Counted from the stretch's first letter, positions 23,101 through 37,400 are shown. The stretch is DNA of 64,000 nt from Metridium senile (GCA_949775045.1 OX459099.1:19638741-19702740); one strand, 5' to 3'. The notes: a model not told the origin generated them from the letters alone. Numbers and translations: made by a program.

Positions 23101-23932
23101 AGAAGTGAGTTCAGAGATTCGTGTAAACGAAACAACAGTTTCGCTGGCTAATCACCGTCTTTCCTAATATCGACGCGATCATCTTGCATATGATGAGCTC
23201 ATCAGAGGCTGTGACACCTGGCCTGTGTAACACAGTAACTGACAGTCACGCAATGTCACGCTGTAGCGCAATACCCATTTTGAATAAATTTTTTTTTTCA
23301 TTCGTCTGAATGATTGGGAACTTCATAAATATGAGTTGTAAACTTGTTAATGGACCATAACGGAAACAGAAAGGTTAAGGATAGTCTGATATTACGCTTT
23401 CGATACTGAAGTTTTGTTTGTTTTTGAATTTAAAAGATTTGGGTTTTCGGGTTTGGAGGATCAATGTCATTATTTCTAAGCTAAATTTTTGTTTAAAATA
23501 CAAACGATTTTTAGTAATAAACGATACAGTGTGATATTTTTTGATAATTTCTATGTCGTAATTGCTTGCTTTTACTATATAAAACAGCATTTCCGTTCTT
23601 TTTATTTGAACATTTCCATTAAAGGAGAATCCGGCTCTAAACACGTAACCTTCGCATCCTGTCTCAGCTATTCTAAATCAAAAACATATTGAGTTCTGAA
23701 AAATTAAAATTAGTACAGCGATAAATAAAGGGTTGCTATCGTGATATAATGTCTTATGGTAATTTATACGTATTTTTCACTTCCTGTCACGTGATATTTT
23801 GGCAAAATGGTTGACGTCTAGCGACGGCAGCGAGTTGTTAGCTTTCCAGTTACATTCTGTTTTATATCGCAATTCTTCCTGAAAAACACTCAAAGTACCA
23901 AGCCTTTTTCAAGGCTTTAGTGGGACGGGGTG

Positions 23933-24805
23933 ATGGGGAAGTGTTTTTCTGCTTGTGTGAATGATTCAAGCCGGGAGAGAGAATCGGAAAGTCTTCCACA
24001 ACAGACCACAACATCGTTTACATCCAACCAACTTCAATCAAGCGCCTCACAGCACAAACCTAAACTCAATAAGCCCTCTGAAAAGGGTTTCTTTGCTCGA
24101 CCTGGAAACGGTCCTCACGATATTGTAAAGGCAATGCCTTATCCTAAACAAGAAGTAGACGAAGCAAAGATTTGTGCGCTTTTCTCCAAGTACAAGGACG
24201 ACTCCGAGGATGCGATACTCGCTGACGGAATGGAGAAGTTTTGCCAAGATTTGGGGGTCGACCCAACAGAATTCGTGGTTTTACTTATTGCGTGGAAATT
24301 CAGCGCCTCACAAATGTGTAGGTTTACCAGAAAAGAGTTTATCGATGGCTGCAAAGCAGTTAAAGCCGATACTATTAAAGGGTTGCAGAGCAAATTGCCC
24401 GAACTTGAAAGCGAAGTTATGGAGGACAACGAAAAGTTCAAAGATTTTTATCGCTTTACTTTCAAATTCGGTCTAGACGTTGAGGACGGACAACGAGCAC
24501 TGCCTACCTCCATCGCTATTGAGTTATGGGAACTAGTTTTCTGTAAAGATATTCCTGAAGTTTTGGGCAAATGGTTTTCGTATCTAAACTTTGTGGAAGT
24601 GAAGGGAATTTCCCGAGATACTTGGAATATGTTCTACAATTTCACAGAAAGTATAGCCAGCGACTTTAGCAACTATGACGACTCCGAAGCATGGCCAAGT
24701 TTATTTGATGATTTTGTTGAATTTGAGAGAGGAAAAACTAATACATTTGTACAGAGCGGGCAAGCCGAAGAAAAGCACGAAAATGGTCTTGTCAAAGAAT
24801 TTTAA
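23933..24805 (+). CDS. DCUN1D3: DCN1-like protein 3 (cullin neddylation cofactor)
   Basis: Single-exon coding region of 290 residues. DCN1-like proteins bind UBE2M and cullins through the PONY domain and stimulate or tune NEDD8 transfer. The start is the ATG at 23933: MGKCFSACVND gives Gly2 for N-myristoylation and Cys residues for palmitoylation, as in the membrane-targeted DCUN1D3 paralog. After a Ser/Gln-rich linker (to about residue 75), the PONY domain runs to about 275, with signatures VDPTEFVVLLIAWKF, FTRKEFIDGCKA, FKDFYRFTFKFGLD, KGISRDTWNMF and DEAWPSLFDDFVE. Length is close to vertebrate DCUN1D3. There is no TATA box I would trust upstream. The start region is preceded by GC-rich caggctttagtgggacgggg-like sequence. 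It is transcribed divergently from the zinc-finger gene. Confidence 0.93.
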   Translation: MGKCFSACVNDSSRERESESLPQQTTTSFTSNQLQSSASQHKPKLNKPSEKGFFARPGNGPHDIVKAMPYPKQEVDEAKICALFSKYKDDSEDAILADGMEKFCQDLGVDPTEFVVLLIAWKFSASQMCRFTRKEFIDGCKAVKADTIKGLQSKLPELESEVMEDNEKFKDFYRFTFKFGLDVEDGQRALPTSIAIELWELVFCKDIPEVLGKWFSYLNFVEVKGISRDTWNMFYNFTESIASDFSNYDDSEAWPSLFDDFVEFERGKTNTFVQSGQAEEKHENGLVKEF

Positions 24806-24965
24806 AATCTAAATTGAATCTCAAGTGCTAGCGCTTTTAAAAAATGCCATAAAGAATGGGAATTTTATGAAAATAGAATAGATGTTAATTTCAGAGGCGG
24901 AATCTATTCCGTCTCTGTCGCTTCCTTTACCATTTTGAATTTTTATTTTTCCCAAAAGAGATAAC

Positions 24966-24971
24966 AATAAA
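24966..24971 (+). terminator. candidate poly(A) signal AATAAA for DCUN1D3
   Basis: First AATAAA after the stop codon, about 160 bp downstream, in AT-rich DNA. Later copies exist, so this assignment is tentative. Confidence 0.4.
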
Positions 24972-26420
24972 TATTACTGTAAGTTATAAGAAAGCTAAAA
25001 TATTATGTAAAATTATTTTCTTAATGTTTTGAAAGGTTAAAAGAAAAAATTGGATGTAAAAAAGTTAATGTGCAATTAACTTATATTAGTGAAATTTGAT
25101 TTGTAATTCAATTGTTTTCTCAGGGGCATTTGAACATGAGCACATATATTTGAAATCAAAATTCAAATGCATGTTGTCCTCAAAACCATACACATATCTT
25201 TCAACAAAATCATGTTTTCAAGAATTTAATTATGCTTGCCTCATAGCTCAATAATGTTAATGTCAAATCTATAATTTATTTCGATTAAAAATCAATTATG
25301 AATTAACCCACAAATATCTATAAATTAAAAACAAGAAATGACGCCTTAAAATCACCCATTTTAACCTTATTTAAAAGTAAATTCATTTGAAAATAACTTT
25401 TAAATTTTGAGGTTTTTTGCATTTTTTACTTAATTCCTAAATTAATTGTAGTTTTCGTTAGAGTCTTCACAATAAATATTAATATAAGTGTGAGTCGGCG
25501 CATCAATAGTCATTCCTAAATTATTATTAATAATTTCCATTTTTTTACACATTTTAAAAGGTTTCCAGATTTTTTCTCATCACACATGCAGGTGGCCGTG
25601 ATTGCACTATCTTAAATTTTCTTTTCATTAGTCAGACAATAAGCAAATGAAAGCAATTGTGAGTCCTCTTCGCCATTACACATGACATTAATGAGTTTTT
25701 TATTAAAGTACCGGTAGTTCTATCACCTGGAAAAATCAAAATTTTCATGTTTTTTTCATAAAACATTGATAAAAGCTAGGATGGGCATAATTATTAAAAT
25801 AAGGTGAATTGTTTTTTCATTTTTGGTTTTTAAAAACATAATTTTGATACAGGTGGGCGATTTTTGATTACGTTATCAATACTTTAGCATTTAAGATCAA
25901 AATATATTTGTTTTGAATAATAGGCGTTCGCTCCAGTTTAGGTTAATTTGATTACATTAACTCCGATCCTAGCTACAGATAATACTGTCAACATTATCAA
26001 AATAGGTTAATTTGTTTTTCTTTTTTGGTTTTGGATAATAGACGTTTGATCCAGTGATTGATTACATTAACTTATAGATAATGCCATAGATTAATTTGTT
26101 TTGTTATTTTCGTTTTGAATAATATAATTTTGTCCCAGGTGATGTGATTTGATTACTTCACAAATAGAAAAAATTATGAAGATCTATAATGATCAAAGTA
26201 GGTGAATATTTTGTTTTCAATTTTGGTCTTAAAAATAGAATTTTGATCCAGTCAAATGTGATTTGAATATGTAAAGATATTTCAAGTGTAGTGTGATTTC
26301 AAGCTAGACATAACAATATCGTCACTACTCAACCATGAATTGAAAATATAAGTTTAAATATAAGCATGCTTTTAGAATGGCCTGATGTGATTGCAGTTGA
26401 CAGTTTCAATTGGTATCCGT
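24972..26420. other. AT-rich intergenic DNA, no gene seen
   Basis: Very AT-rich with the loosely recurring phrase 'aataggttaatttgtttt...ttttggtttt...aataat...ttgatcca(g)gtg' four or five times between about 25780 and 26260, a faint old tandem repeat of roughly 110-150 bp. No exon with supported borders. Confidence 0.4.
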
Positions 26421-26499
26421 TAATCATAATGATATCACTCAACCATAGAAAGCTATTTTTGGTTTAAAATGAGGATGTGAAAAAACTGATGTTAGGAAG

Positions 26500-27470
26500 T
26501 TATATGAGTCATGAATCATCATTACTGCTGTAAGTAGCATCATCATTACCGTCACTTTGATCATTGTTATCATTACTACTTTTGAGGTATTATGATCACC
26601 ATCATCGTTATCATTATAATCATCATTATCACTATTGAATCCTACATTTTCACCATAATTTACAATCATCATTGTGGTCATTATCATCATCATTACCATC
26701 GTTATCACCATCATTGTGATCATTATCATTGTTATCACAACCATCGTTATCATTACAATCATTATCACTATTGAATCCTACATTTTCACCATAATTTACA
26801 ATCATGATTATTGGCCATCATCATCATCATTACCATCATTGTTGTCACCATCATTGTGATCATCACCATCATTACCATCATTATTGTATCATTAGGTACA
26901 TCATTGTGATCATTATCATAATCATTATCACCATCATCATTACCATCATTGTTATCACCATCATTGTGATCATTATCATTGTTATCACCATCACCATTAT
27001 CATTATAATGATTATCACTACGTACCGGTATTGAATCCTACATTTTCACCATAATTTACAATCATCGTTATTGGCCATCAGTGTGATCATTATCATCATC
27101 ATTACCATCATTATCACCATCATTGTGATCATTATTGTCATCATTATCACCATTATCAAGACAAATTGCAATCATTATCATCATCATTACCATCATTATC
27201 ACCATCATTGTGATCATTATTGTGATCATTATCACCATTATCAAGACAAATTGCGATCATTATCATCATCATTACCATGATTATCACCATCATTGTGGTC
27301 ATTATTGTCATCATTAACACCATTATATTGATAATGATTGTGATCATTATCAAGATTACAGTCATTATCATTAACACCTGCCCCATCGTGATGTCCCTTA
27401 AGTATCCTTATCACAATCATCTCCATTATCATAACCCTTATCATAACTATCTTACCATGCATCATCATTT
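26500..27470. repeat. large (ATC)n/(ATT)n microsatellite with higher-order units
   Basis: About 1 kb of atcatt/accatc triplets. Phrases such as gaatcctacattttcaccat plus aatttacaatcat recur at about 26637, 26773 and 27031, and caagacaaattgc at 27157 and 27241, showing duplication of blocks. All the Ile/His/Met open frames on both strands are artefacts. Confidence 0.9.
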
Positions 27471-28084
27471 TTTTTTCTGTATAATTTAAGGGCATTTTTA
27501 AGCAGTTTTTCAACATAGTACATTTCACATAAAAGAATTATTTAATGTCAATTCCTAATATGCAAATAATATTCCTAATATTCCTTGTATGCAAATAATA
27601 CAACAACTCTTTTTATTTATTTATATTATATCTTTTATTTTATTTTAAGTTTTAAACTTACTGTAAGCTGGAATATATTGCTGAACAAAATAGATTCATG
27701 TGTATCACATTTTGCCACAAGTCAAAACCTCTATATTCTTTTTTGGTTTTCTTCTCTTTTACTTTGATGAAAAAGATTAACAATGAGACTACCTACTCAG
27801 AAAATCTAACCGTTTTGATATGTGCAACAGTGAAATTGATCAGACCCACTTGATAGTCAGAGTTTTTGTGTAAAAGTAGGAACTGTTTCACACTCTTTAA
27901 TAAATGAATATACTGCATTCTTGATGTACTAAAAGAGAATAATTTATACAATATCTTTTGAATTTTTTTAGATTGGTTACCAAAGTTTTAAAAATACTAA
28001 AATTAAAGAAGCCCAATAGCATTTAGGATTTTTTCTGTTATCATTTTAGTTTGACTCTCTCTACACAAAGTATTACCACTGGTG

Positions 28085-28437
28085 AATAATTCCCAGGGGG
28101 GGCTCCCTTATAAAAGTGGGGGGGGGGCTCATTGTCCCTTTTAGGGTTTGAAATCAGTGTTTTGGTCCCACTTAAGCAGTGTTAAGGTGATAATGTCGAG
28201 AATGCCCACCAGCTGAGTTTTGTGGTCCCTTTTAGGGTATATAAGATCAACAACAATGCTTCTTTTCAAAGATTGATTTTTATTTTAATTCCCTTCCTGG
28301 TCCCTCTTACGGGTGAAATTTCATCACTGCCACGCCCATCATCTCAAAATACAGGTCCCTTTTAGGGGTCATTTTCAAAATTTCCGACGAGGACCTCCCG
28401 CCCCCTTTATAAGGGAGTCCCCCCCCCCCCCCCTAAT
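28085..28437. mobile_element. MITE, ggggggctcccttataaa ends
   Basis: ggggggctcccttataaaag plus a G run at left; ccctttataagggagtccccc with a long C run at right. The interior has several 'cccttttagggt' phrases. 27470-28085 is featureless intergenic DNA. Confidence 0.7.
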
Positions 28438-28439
28438 TC

Positions 28440-31400
28440 TGCATCCCACAAGATAGTCAATAGAGGGATTTTTGGATGACAAAGGATTTCAGTTCCCTTG
28501 AGAGAAAAGCTTATAGGCTACTGGGAAAGTCAACAAAGTGCTCAGGCAGTCTCAAAAGTGGATGAAGTTTTTGTTAATCAATTGCCCAACTCCCAATTGA
28601 GACATTTTAGTTATGTATTCCCAATTAAAAATAATTATTCAAACTTTAATAAGATATGTTTCCTTAGAAACACAGTTGCAGTCTAATCAATGCCACCTTT
28701 GATAAATTATTGACTTATTTTTATTACTTTTGTACTGATGAAAATATAAACTTTACACCAACTTAAAACATTTGCTTATTATTTTAACTGGGTTTCTCCA
28801 TTATTTAGAGTAAGACAACACAACAGTAATGTTAAAGCACATGCCATATAATCCATGAAACTACTAAATCTAAACCCTGTTGAATGATTGCAATATGCCT
28901 GTGAAATAGACAATTAAACAGTTTCACAAACACAATAAGTGTTGGTATTGTGATGATAATTTGCCAACCAATTTCATAATATATATCTATTTTTTTGTTC
29001 TAACAACAAAGGTTTGTTGGCAAAACCATAACAAAATACGTTCACTGTATGTCCACCTATTCCTATCACTGTAATATTATGTAATAGAATATTAAACACA
29101 AATAGCAAAAAAATGAAAATTCTAAATATAAATAAATTGTAAGTCTAATACACAATAAGAATAATGAAAAAAAATTAAACAGGTTTATAAAACCACTTGT
29201 ACATTAAATCATATGGCAGGTACTCTCGTCAATTCTTAGAAGCGACAGTCAAATTACATTTGTAGTTCTAGCTGTCCAGCAAAAGTTATGCCAAATTCAC
29301 ATGAGGATATATCTACTCCTCGGCATTTAATATAACTATTTTTCAATAAACTTTATGCATGAAAAAGAACAGTGTAAGTTACACTAAAGGCAAATACCAA
29401 CACTGCAGATTATTTCAATAATCACAATTTAAAAATTAAAATTAGCCTATACAATAATTCAGTTATTTTTATTTAATTGTTTCCTTAAATTGTCAGATTT
29501 TCATTATCTTAGATGTATTATACATTGTATCTAGAACTAAAAGCCTGTATTTTATTGTCACAATCAGACAACCTACAAATTAGCTCCAATTTTTTTAGCT
29601 AATCTGTAGTATTTTTAGACAAACTATTATATTTGTCAATTTATTGTATGACTTTGTTTGCTTGCTCAAAAGAACTTGCACTCAACATGAAAGTACTTTT
29701 GTTGTTTATGAATTGTCTCTAAAACAATGTATAATAAACCCATTTTTGATTTCAGTTTTTGAGATAATCAAGGTTTTTCTTGCCGATTACACTTGCCTCA
29801 ACCTGGAATATTCTGGATATCACAAAAACTTTATCAACTATTAGTTGACAAGCAAGGAATTCTAATCATAAAAAATTATGCACAAACAGTGTTGGTATTG
29901 CATTAAGAACATTTATAAATTAACTAATAATTTATGAGTTTACAATTATGAACTACCTTTAAATTTATATTTTAAATTACCTATACTAAATATAATTATA
30001 TAAAAATCCATACTTTCTTTTACAGCGCCATTCATAATTACACAGCCACTGAAGATCAAACAACAACATGTTAAAGGCACACTGATAATTTTTGATTGAC
30101 AGCAATATAAACCATATTTTCTATGTTGATATTTGAACATCAGTGGTGGCTTAATTATGAAAGGCACTGTTGCTGGACAATACTACAGCAAAACCCAACA
30201 ATTTTCAAACTTGGTAGCACGTTTTGTCATGCTATCAAACGTATTGATCAATAGACCATCTCAGACCACATGTCATTCCCTTGAGAATTGTTCTTTTATG
30301 ATGAACGTGTTATATCATTTACATGTGTAGCATCACATGATTTGAAATGGGACAACAAACAAGGAAGGTAAAGAGGTCTATTGGCTTTGAGTGACCATAG
30401 CAAAAAAACAATTTCACAACAGGACATTGAAATGTCTGAGTTCACAATCACTTATACTGACATCAATGGCTCTTTTCACAAGAGACAGACAAACCATCAT
30501 AACAGACAAATTGTTGGTAATTTTGTTTGACATTCATTCAACAATCTCTCATAAGATATTTTGTTCGTCTTCTAGTATTAAAATAGCTATCGACTAACTT
30601 TCTTGTTTAGTTAAAACCAACACTGGTCCCTTTGTCAACCACTCTTATCAAAACACGAAGCCTATGTGATGCTCAAGAATTAGTGTCTTTGTATTCATTT
30701 CTTAATTTTCAAAGGAAGTACATGCACTGGATTCTCCTATCAATGACCATAACATCACACAGGGAACTCAAAAGATAGTCATGAGAAACAAAACAATCCA
30801 GTGTCTAAATTATTGTAAAAATATTCATATTTCTAAGATAACTATTCACAATAATGTACATTAAAATGTTCTTTAAGGTATAACCTGATGGTCCCATTCA
30901 CCATTCCTTATTTCACATATTGAATAAATTTTGATGACTTACAAAGTATTGGGGGGAAAAGGTTAGAGTTTTGGTAGTAAATCAAAGTTTTTGGGCTCTT
31001 ACTTTGGGTGGACAGTGCTGCCTATGTTATTCAATAGAAACTATGTTTAAGGAATGTAAAACAGCATGCCTGGCTATATATTGTGATATAAACACAATGG
31101 GAGCCGTAGAGCAAGAGAGAAGTTGTGATAAACAAATCTTAGATTTCCCCTTGTGGAATTCAAACATACTTCCAATACTATGGTCCAGCCTGCATGTCGG
31201 CACAATTTACTCAATATGTCTGTGGAATCATGAAGGAAAACTTGTAATACTAAAGTTTCACATTATCTATCACCCCTGTACTATTTGACAAAAGGAACAT
31301 TTGCACAGGTTAAGCCTCGATTTGTTGTACAAATATTCATCAATTCCAAGCCAAGCGGGCAAATACTACCACTAAACAATAGAAAACACATTTAAATTTA

Positions 31401-32459
31401 CTCTGAAATCAAGATTATCCCTGCGCAACTGCGCTTTATGTCAAATTGTACAGTGGTGCTAGATAATATGAAACTGGAGTATATCAGCTGAGTAAGTTCG
31501 AGTTGATAAGTTGCCATGGAAACATCTATATCTACATAATGTTCAGCAGCATTGTTTCCATGACAACATGGTATTGTTTTCTAATATAGATTTAAAGATA
31601 CTTGACTAGTGACGCTTAAACAATTGCCCTGATAGTTCAGTTAACTGATCAACTAAAGTCCTTATCACAACTTGATCAAGATCTAAATTCTCTTCTGCTT
31701 TTCAAAAAAATCCTTGTGAGAATTTGAATTTCAATCAATCACCATCAAAACTGCTTTTTGACTTTTCTAATGTTGTTGTTCTACGATCCATTGTAAAAAT
31801 AAAATCTATGAATTTGATTAAACATTTAATGTTTATGTTTTTATACGAAACCTTTTAACAAATACAGTGATGTCATTGAACCCAAATACAACATACAGTA
31901 GTCAACTGTAATAGTCAAACAGATACAAAAGAGGAAAAGAGACTTCTAAGGTGTATTGATTTAATATCATTATATTTATCTCATTTTGTGCCTTTGACTT
32001 CTGTTCTTTCCACAAAATTTAATAATCACATTATAAAGTTTATTTAAAATACACCTTAGTAGTCTCTCACACAATTTTTTCAACTTTTATTCTTTCCTTT
32101 TTCCTATCCTCTCCCCTTAGAATAGATTTCAACTATGAAAAGCTCAAGGGACGAACACGACCAAGGCATTAAAAGGCAAGGCAATTGAAATTCTAGAAAC
32201 ATCACAGTCACAGCAAGGCACACACAGCACTGAACTTTTCACAGTCATATGGAATGCTTTCTCTCCTCCCTTCTCATCTCTCTTTTCCCCAGTTTGTATT
32301 ATAAAATTTACACATTAGTTACCAGGTTTTGTTTTAAGGTTCATTAACCATCACTGCTATTGCTAAATGTACATGGTACATACTAGTAACAACAAAAGTT
32401 TATTTAATAAATTTAAATTTAATATATACTTTATCATTATTATTATTATTATTATCAAC
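28440..32459. other. intergenic DNA, probably including the MRTF 3' UTR
   Basis: No exon with supported borders. It may include the 3' UTR of the minus-strand MRTF gene. At 29995-30180 a weak inverted repeat (cgccattcataattacacag...gcttaattatgaaaggca) resembles 35715-35905. At 30253-30340 a segment (agaccacatgtcattccctt...acatgtgtagcatcacatga) is related to 47685-47795. At 31500-31570 a short imperfect palindrome surrounds ttgccatggaaac / gtttccatgacaac. Confidence 0.4.
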
Positions 32460-34376
32460 CTAAACACAGAAATCCATGGCTTCTGTGAAGTCATGAGAGA
32501 AACCACTCTGACCTGTGTGATCCAGCTCCAGTAGTGGCAGATTCAACTGTTCATTTTGTAACGAAGGCGACGTACCATACAACATAGCAGGAGGAGAATT
32601 CCTGTTCATGTAAGTGACCTCAGTTGTAGCATTAGGAGAGGTTGTCAAAGTTGGACTATTCAAGTCCAGCCAACCTAGTGGGTCAGTCTTACTAATACCG
32701 CCATTAGGTATAGGAATATTGCTTGATATCGCCATAATGTGGTCATCAGTGTCATTATCAATGCGCATTGGCGATGCTGGACTCATTATAATTGAATCGA
32801 TATCTGCTAAAGTGTTCTCTGTGCTCAAGTGTATTGCATGTTTGGCATTCTGTGCATTGTACTGTGCATTCATGTCTTCGCAACTCTTGGACAATCTTGA
32901 TTGTAACGGTTGGTGGTTGTTGTTGTGTGTTGGGCTGTATAGACCAAGATAGCCAGTACTTGGGGATTTAGGTATTGGCGAAAGATGTTGGTGATGCATT
33001 TGAGGGATAAACCGTTGCGATGGTTGACTGTGCTGGATGGGGGAATGCAGCGACATTTGGTGTGAGCTGCCATAGTCTGGAGAGCCAATACTGCTACCAA
33101 CAGATGCTGAAATGCACAAACAGTAAATAGTAAACAACAACAAGAGAATTGAGTGTATATAAATCAATACATAAATCAACTGATTAATTAATAAATTTTT
33201 TAAATAGAAACTAGCGAGTAAACTAGTATAGGCTGTGTTGGTGTTTGATATAAACGATAGGTAATAGAATGAAATTTGTAACACCATAAAAAATAGAAAT
33301 AGAAACTAGTGAGTAAACTAGTATAGGCTGTGTCGGTGTTTGATATAAACGATAGGTAATAGAATGAAATTTGTAACACCATAAAAAATAGAAATAGAAA
33401 CTAGTGAGTAAACTAGTATAGGCTGTGTCGGTGTTTTATATAAACGATAGGTAATATAATGAAATTTGTAACACTGTGAAAATGTTGACTTAGAAAGGCT
33501 AGAGCTCAAAATGTCAGTAACATTAAGTCAACATTTTTTACAGTGTTACAAATTTCATTATATTACCTATACCAATAATTAATTTTTTAGTTAAGTATAA
33601 ATTCTTAAAGTATAATTAGTAAACCTCAAATTTGATAGCTAACTAATAACACATTATACTTGTTATTGTGTACATAATATAAAAAATAATTAATTAATTA
33701 TATATTAAAATTATTTATTTCTCACCACCAAGGATCTCAAGAATTTCATCACTGTCAATTCCTATATCTGGCTGTTTCATCATTGCCTAAAAACAAAAAG
33801 AAAAGATGAATAAATGTTGTTGTTGTGTGCAATAACACTGTTTGTGTTGTTACTAGTAAAACCATCACTTTGAGGATGTAACAATCCCTGGCTATGACCA
33901 ATCTTAGTAACTGGCTCATACTAACACACACAGCACTCATTAACTTGTATTGAGGGATGAAAGAACCACTGAGGATGTAACGATCCCTGGTTGTGATAGC
34001 CCTCAGTGACAAGCTCACTCACTGCACTCACTTCCACTACAATCAATGTTTACATCATACAACACTCTACTCAGATGATGATTTTACTGAGGGAGGAAAA
34101 CTGGAAACTAGTTTTTGTCTGGTAGTTTAGTTGTCAAAGCCATAAAGATGAATTCTTACCCTTTGTAACTCCCGAGTAAGCTCTCTGTCCTGTGACATAT
34201 CTATTCCCATATCTATGTCCTCAGTCTTACAATGTACATGCTGTTGGTGTTGACGCTGTTGTTGTAGTTGTTGGTGAAGTTGCAATTGTTGTTGTTGTTT
34301 CTGTTGGAATTGGAGTTGCTGTTGGTGCTGCTTTTGTTGTAATTGTTGTTGTTGTTGCTGCTGCTTTTGCTGTAGT

Positions 34377-34408
<32 letters not shown>

Positions 34409-37400
34409 CTGCTGCTGTTGTTGCTGCTGCTGTTGTTGCTGCTGTTGTTGCTGCTGCTTTTGCTGTAGTTGTTGTTGCAGTTGCTGCTGCTGTAGTTGCT
34501 GCTGCTGTTGTAGTTGTTGCTGCTGCTGATAAGACAGCTCCTGACTACGTTTTCGTTGTGCAGCCACTTCGTTTCCATCGCTATCGTCACTATTCACAAC
34601 CATCCCAGGTTGTTGATACAAAATTTCTTGGCTCAACTTTCTCTGTATTTGTGCAGCCATGTGTGCTTCATAGGTTGGTGGCGGAGAGATATGTTCAAAG
34701 AATAGTTGACCAGATGGTAACGAACATGACCGTCTATGAAAAGGTTGAGGCGGCTCAGATAGAGACCGCTGTTTCTCCTGATTGGCAGGATGCATCATAA
34801 TTCCACTGTCATCTGGCGAATGTTCAGAATATGACCTTTGTATATGATTGAGGTTAGCCGGCTGTTTATCTTGCTGTTGGTGCACTCCTGACGTGAAAAT
34901 AATTGGTGTCTGCCGAGGTGAGCCCTGAGGGGGCGAGAGTACTATATTTTCTTGAGTTTGGTGATGGTTAATTCCCTGATTCCATGCATTGTTGCTGTCA
35001 ATGTTGTCTAAATGACTCAAGTCTGGTTCACTATGACTTGCTACAACATTCAACCGGTTGGCTTCAGCCTTGAGATGCAGAAGTCCTTGTACTCCTGTTG
35101 GTGGTTGTCCAGGCATAAAATTCTGCTGATTTTTAGCCACAGTTTTGTTGTTAAGCGTTGGCATGGCCTGTGTCATGGTTATCTGCGGCGGTTGGTCAAG
35201 AACTTGATGGTGTGAAAAGAATACCGAACTATTCGTAGTGACAGGATTGAACATACTTCCAGAGTTAAGCTTTGACTGGCTAAATGCACAACTGTCTCCC
35301 ATTGTTGTCTCTTTCTTGATTGGTGAAATCATTCCTTGCTGTGATACAATAGGAGTAGGTGTACCTGGCTGGGCTAGAGGACTAATTTGACCTGGTGGTA
35401 GTTGATTACCTGATGGAACATGCATCTGTTGCAGCTGAGTTTGTAAGTTCAGATATTGTAGATGTTGAAGTTGCTGCTGTACTTCAGGAGGTAGTTGAGT
35501 TTGTAACTTCTTACAGTTTGCCAATAGCTGTAGTTGTACCTGTTGTAGCCTTGCCTCGTGTGCTGGCAGAGAGTTAGATCGTCCTAGTTTGATGTGACTA
35601 TTAATTGGCAATGGACTACTGCTTGTAACAGAAGTGGGGGAGCTACAGGATGCTTGAACAGAGGATGTTACAATACCTGGGCTAAGGCCTAAAAAAACAG
35701 TTTAAACAACATAATTACAAAGCCATTCATAATTTTGTGGCTATAGAAGATCATATTACCAACAAGGAAAAGGCATTTTTCACTGCCGTCAATCAAAATA
35801 TCAAAGTTGCCTACATGTACTGATTGCTTTTGATTGACAGCAGCATAAAATACCTTTTTATTGTTTTATGCTAGTGGAATAACGAAGGGCGCTATAATTT
35901 TTATAAGACTTACATGTGACAATAGTGATGATAATGGTGATGATAATGGTGATGATAATGATGATGATAATGATGATTATAATAATGATGATAATGATGA
36001 TGATGATAATGATGATGATGATAATGATGGTGATAATGATGGTGATAAAATCATGATAGAAATGATAGAAATGAGCATAGTGTTTATGCTGATGATGATG
36101 ATCAACAATGAAAAAGAAGATGGTGATGTTGATGACAATGAAAATAATAGGCACAATGATATTGATTAGGATGATGATGGTAATGACATTGATATCATGC
36201 TGATGATGGTGATAGTGATGACAATCATCATAATAATAATAATAAAAGATAATAACAATCATGATTACCTGGGCTTCCTACTGATGAAGCATCACTCATA
36301 GTATGGTCAGGAGAATTTACATTTTGATCTAAAGCCTGTGCTACTCTTAGTCTTTCAATAAGGTCCGTTTTAGACCCAGACACAGGTAGACCTCTCATTT
36401 TGAGTTCTTTTCTCATATCAACAACCCTCATATCCTCAATCTTAACAGGCTTCTCTTCGTCCACATTATTATTGTTTGTTTGCTTAATAGAATTTTCCGG
36501 TATCGACGGTAGAGTTACTAACTGAGGATAATTTTGATGCAATACTTGCAATTGCAAGTATAATTGTTGTTGCTGAAGCATTAATGCATACGGTGAATCC
36601 ATCGGCAGGCTGCTCTTCTGCACCTCACCATTTGGAGGTCTATACTCGTGGTATTTATACTTTTTAAATTTCTGTCTTGGTGACTTTTTGCGTGTTCTTT
36701 CCTTTCTCGAGCTTTGTAGCCCTTCGATTGTCTTGTCATCTAGAGTTTTTGGCAGCTTGGCTAGCGCTGCTTGAAGATTATTATGGTTAAGAAGATCAGC
36801 GACTGTTGTGGATGGGTACTGACCGGACAATGCATTACTATCGGGGGAGGGCTCAGGAGAGCCTTCTATTGAGTCAGGAGAAACAGGCTCTAGTAATAAC
36901 GATTTTGCTGTGTCTGTAAATTCGATGCTTCCATCTTGGACGGCAATACCTACTGGAGTGCCCTGTTCTAGAATATTTTCTTTCACAAGTTCTAGAGGTC
37001 CTGGTCGGATGGCAAGCCTTTCATTCAACTCATCCTCTAATTTTTTACGCCTGAGTTTGATTTGATTGGCTATTATTGATGGGTCGATACTGGCAGATGT
37101 ATCTAAAGAATAGAGAATAAACATTTATTAAGTACTACTACATGACAAGAAAGTAGATTTTAATTAATAAATAACACAAATTAATGTGTACATCAGTTAT
37201 TATCATGACTGTCAACTCTGCTTGGTAGATATTTCTTTAAAAGAAACCTCTGCACAGACCTGCTATAATTCTATCTATTTAGCAATATGTAATATGATGA
37301 AATTTGTAACACTGTAAAAAAATGTTGACTTAACTTTACTGACATTTCGAGCTTTAGCCCTTTTTACTCCAACGAAGGGCTAAAGCTCAACGTCAGTAAA

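Noticed and set aside
23930..23932. GTG just upstream as the DCUN1D3 start
   Set aside because: The ATG at 23933 yields MGKC, the myristoylation signal expected of DCUN1D3.
30971..31288. 105-residue Cys-containing plus-strand frame
   Set aside because: No domain, no splice context and no repeat in related composition; taken as chance.
34192..34800. Plus-strand poly-Ala/Val frame opposite MRTF
   Set aside because: Antisense shadow of the polyQ tract.
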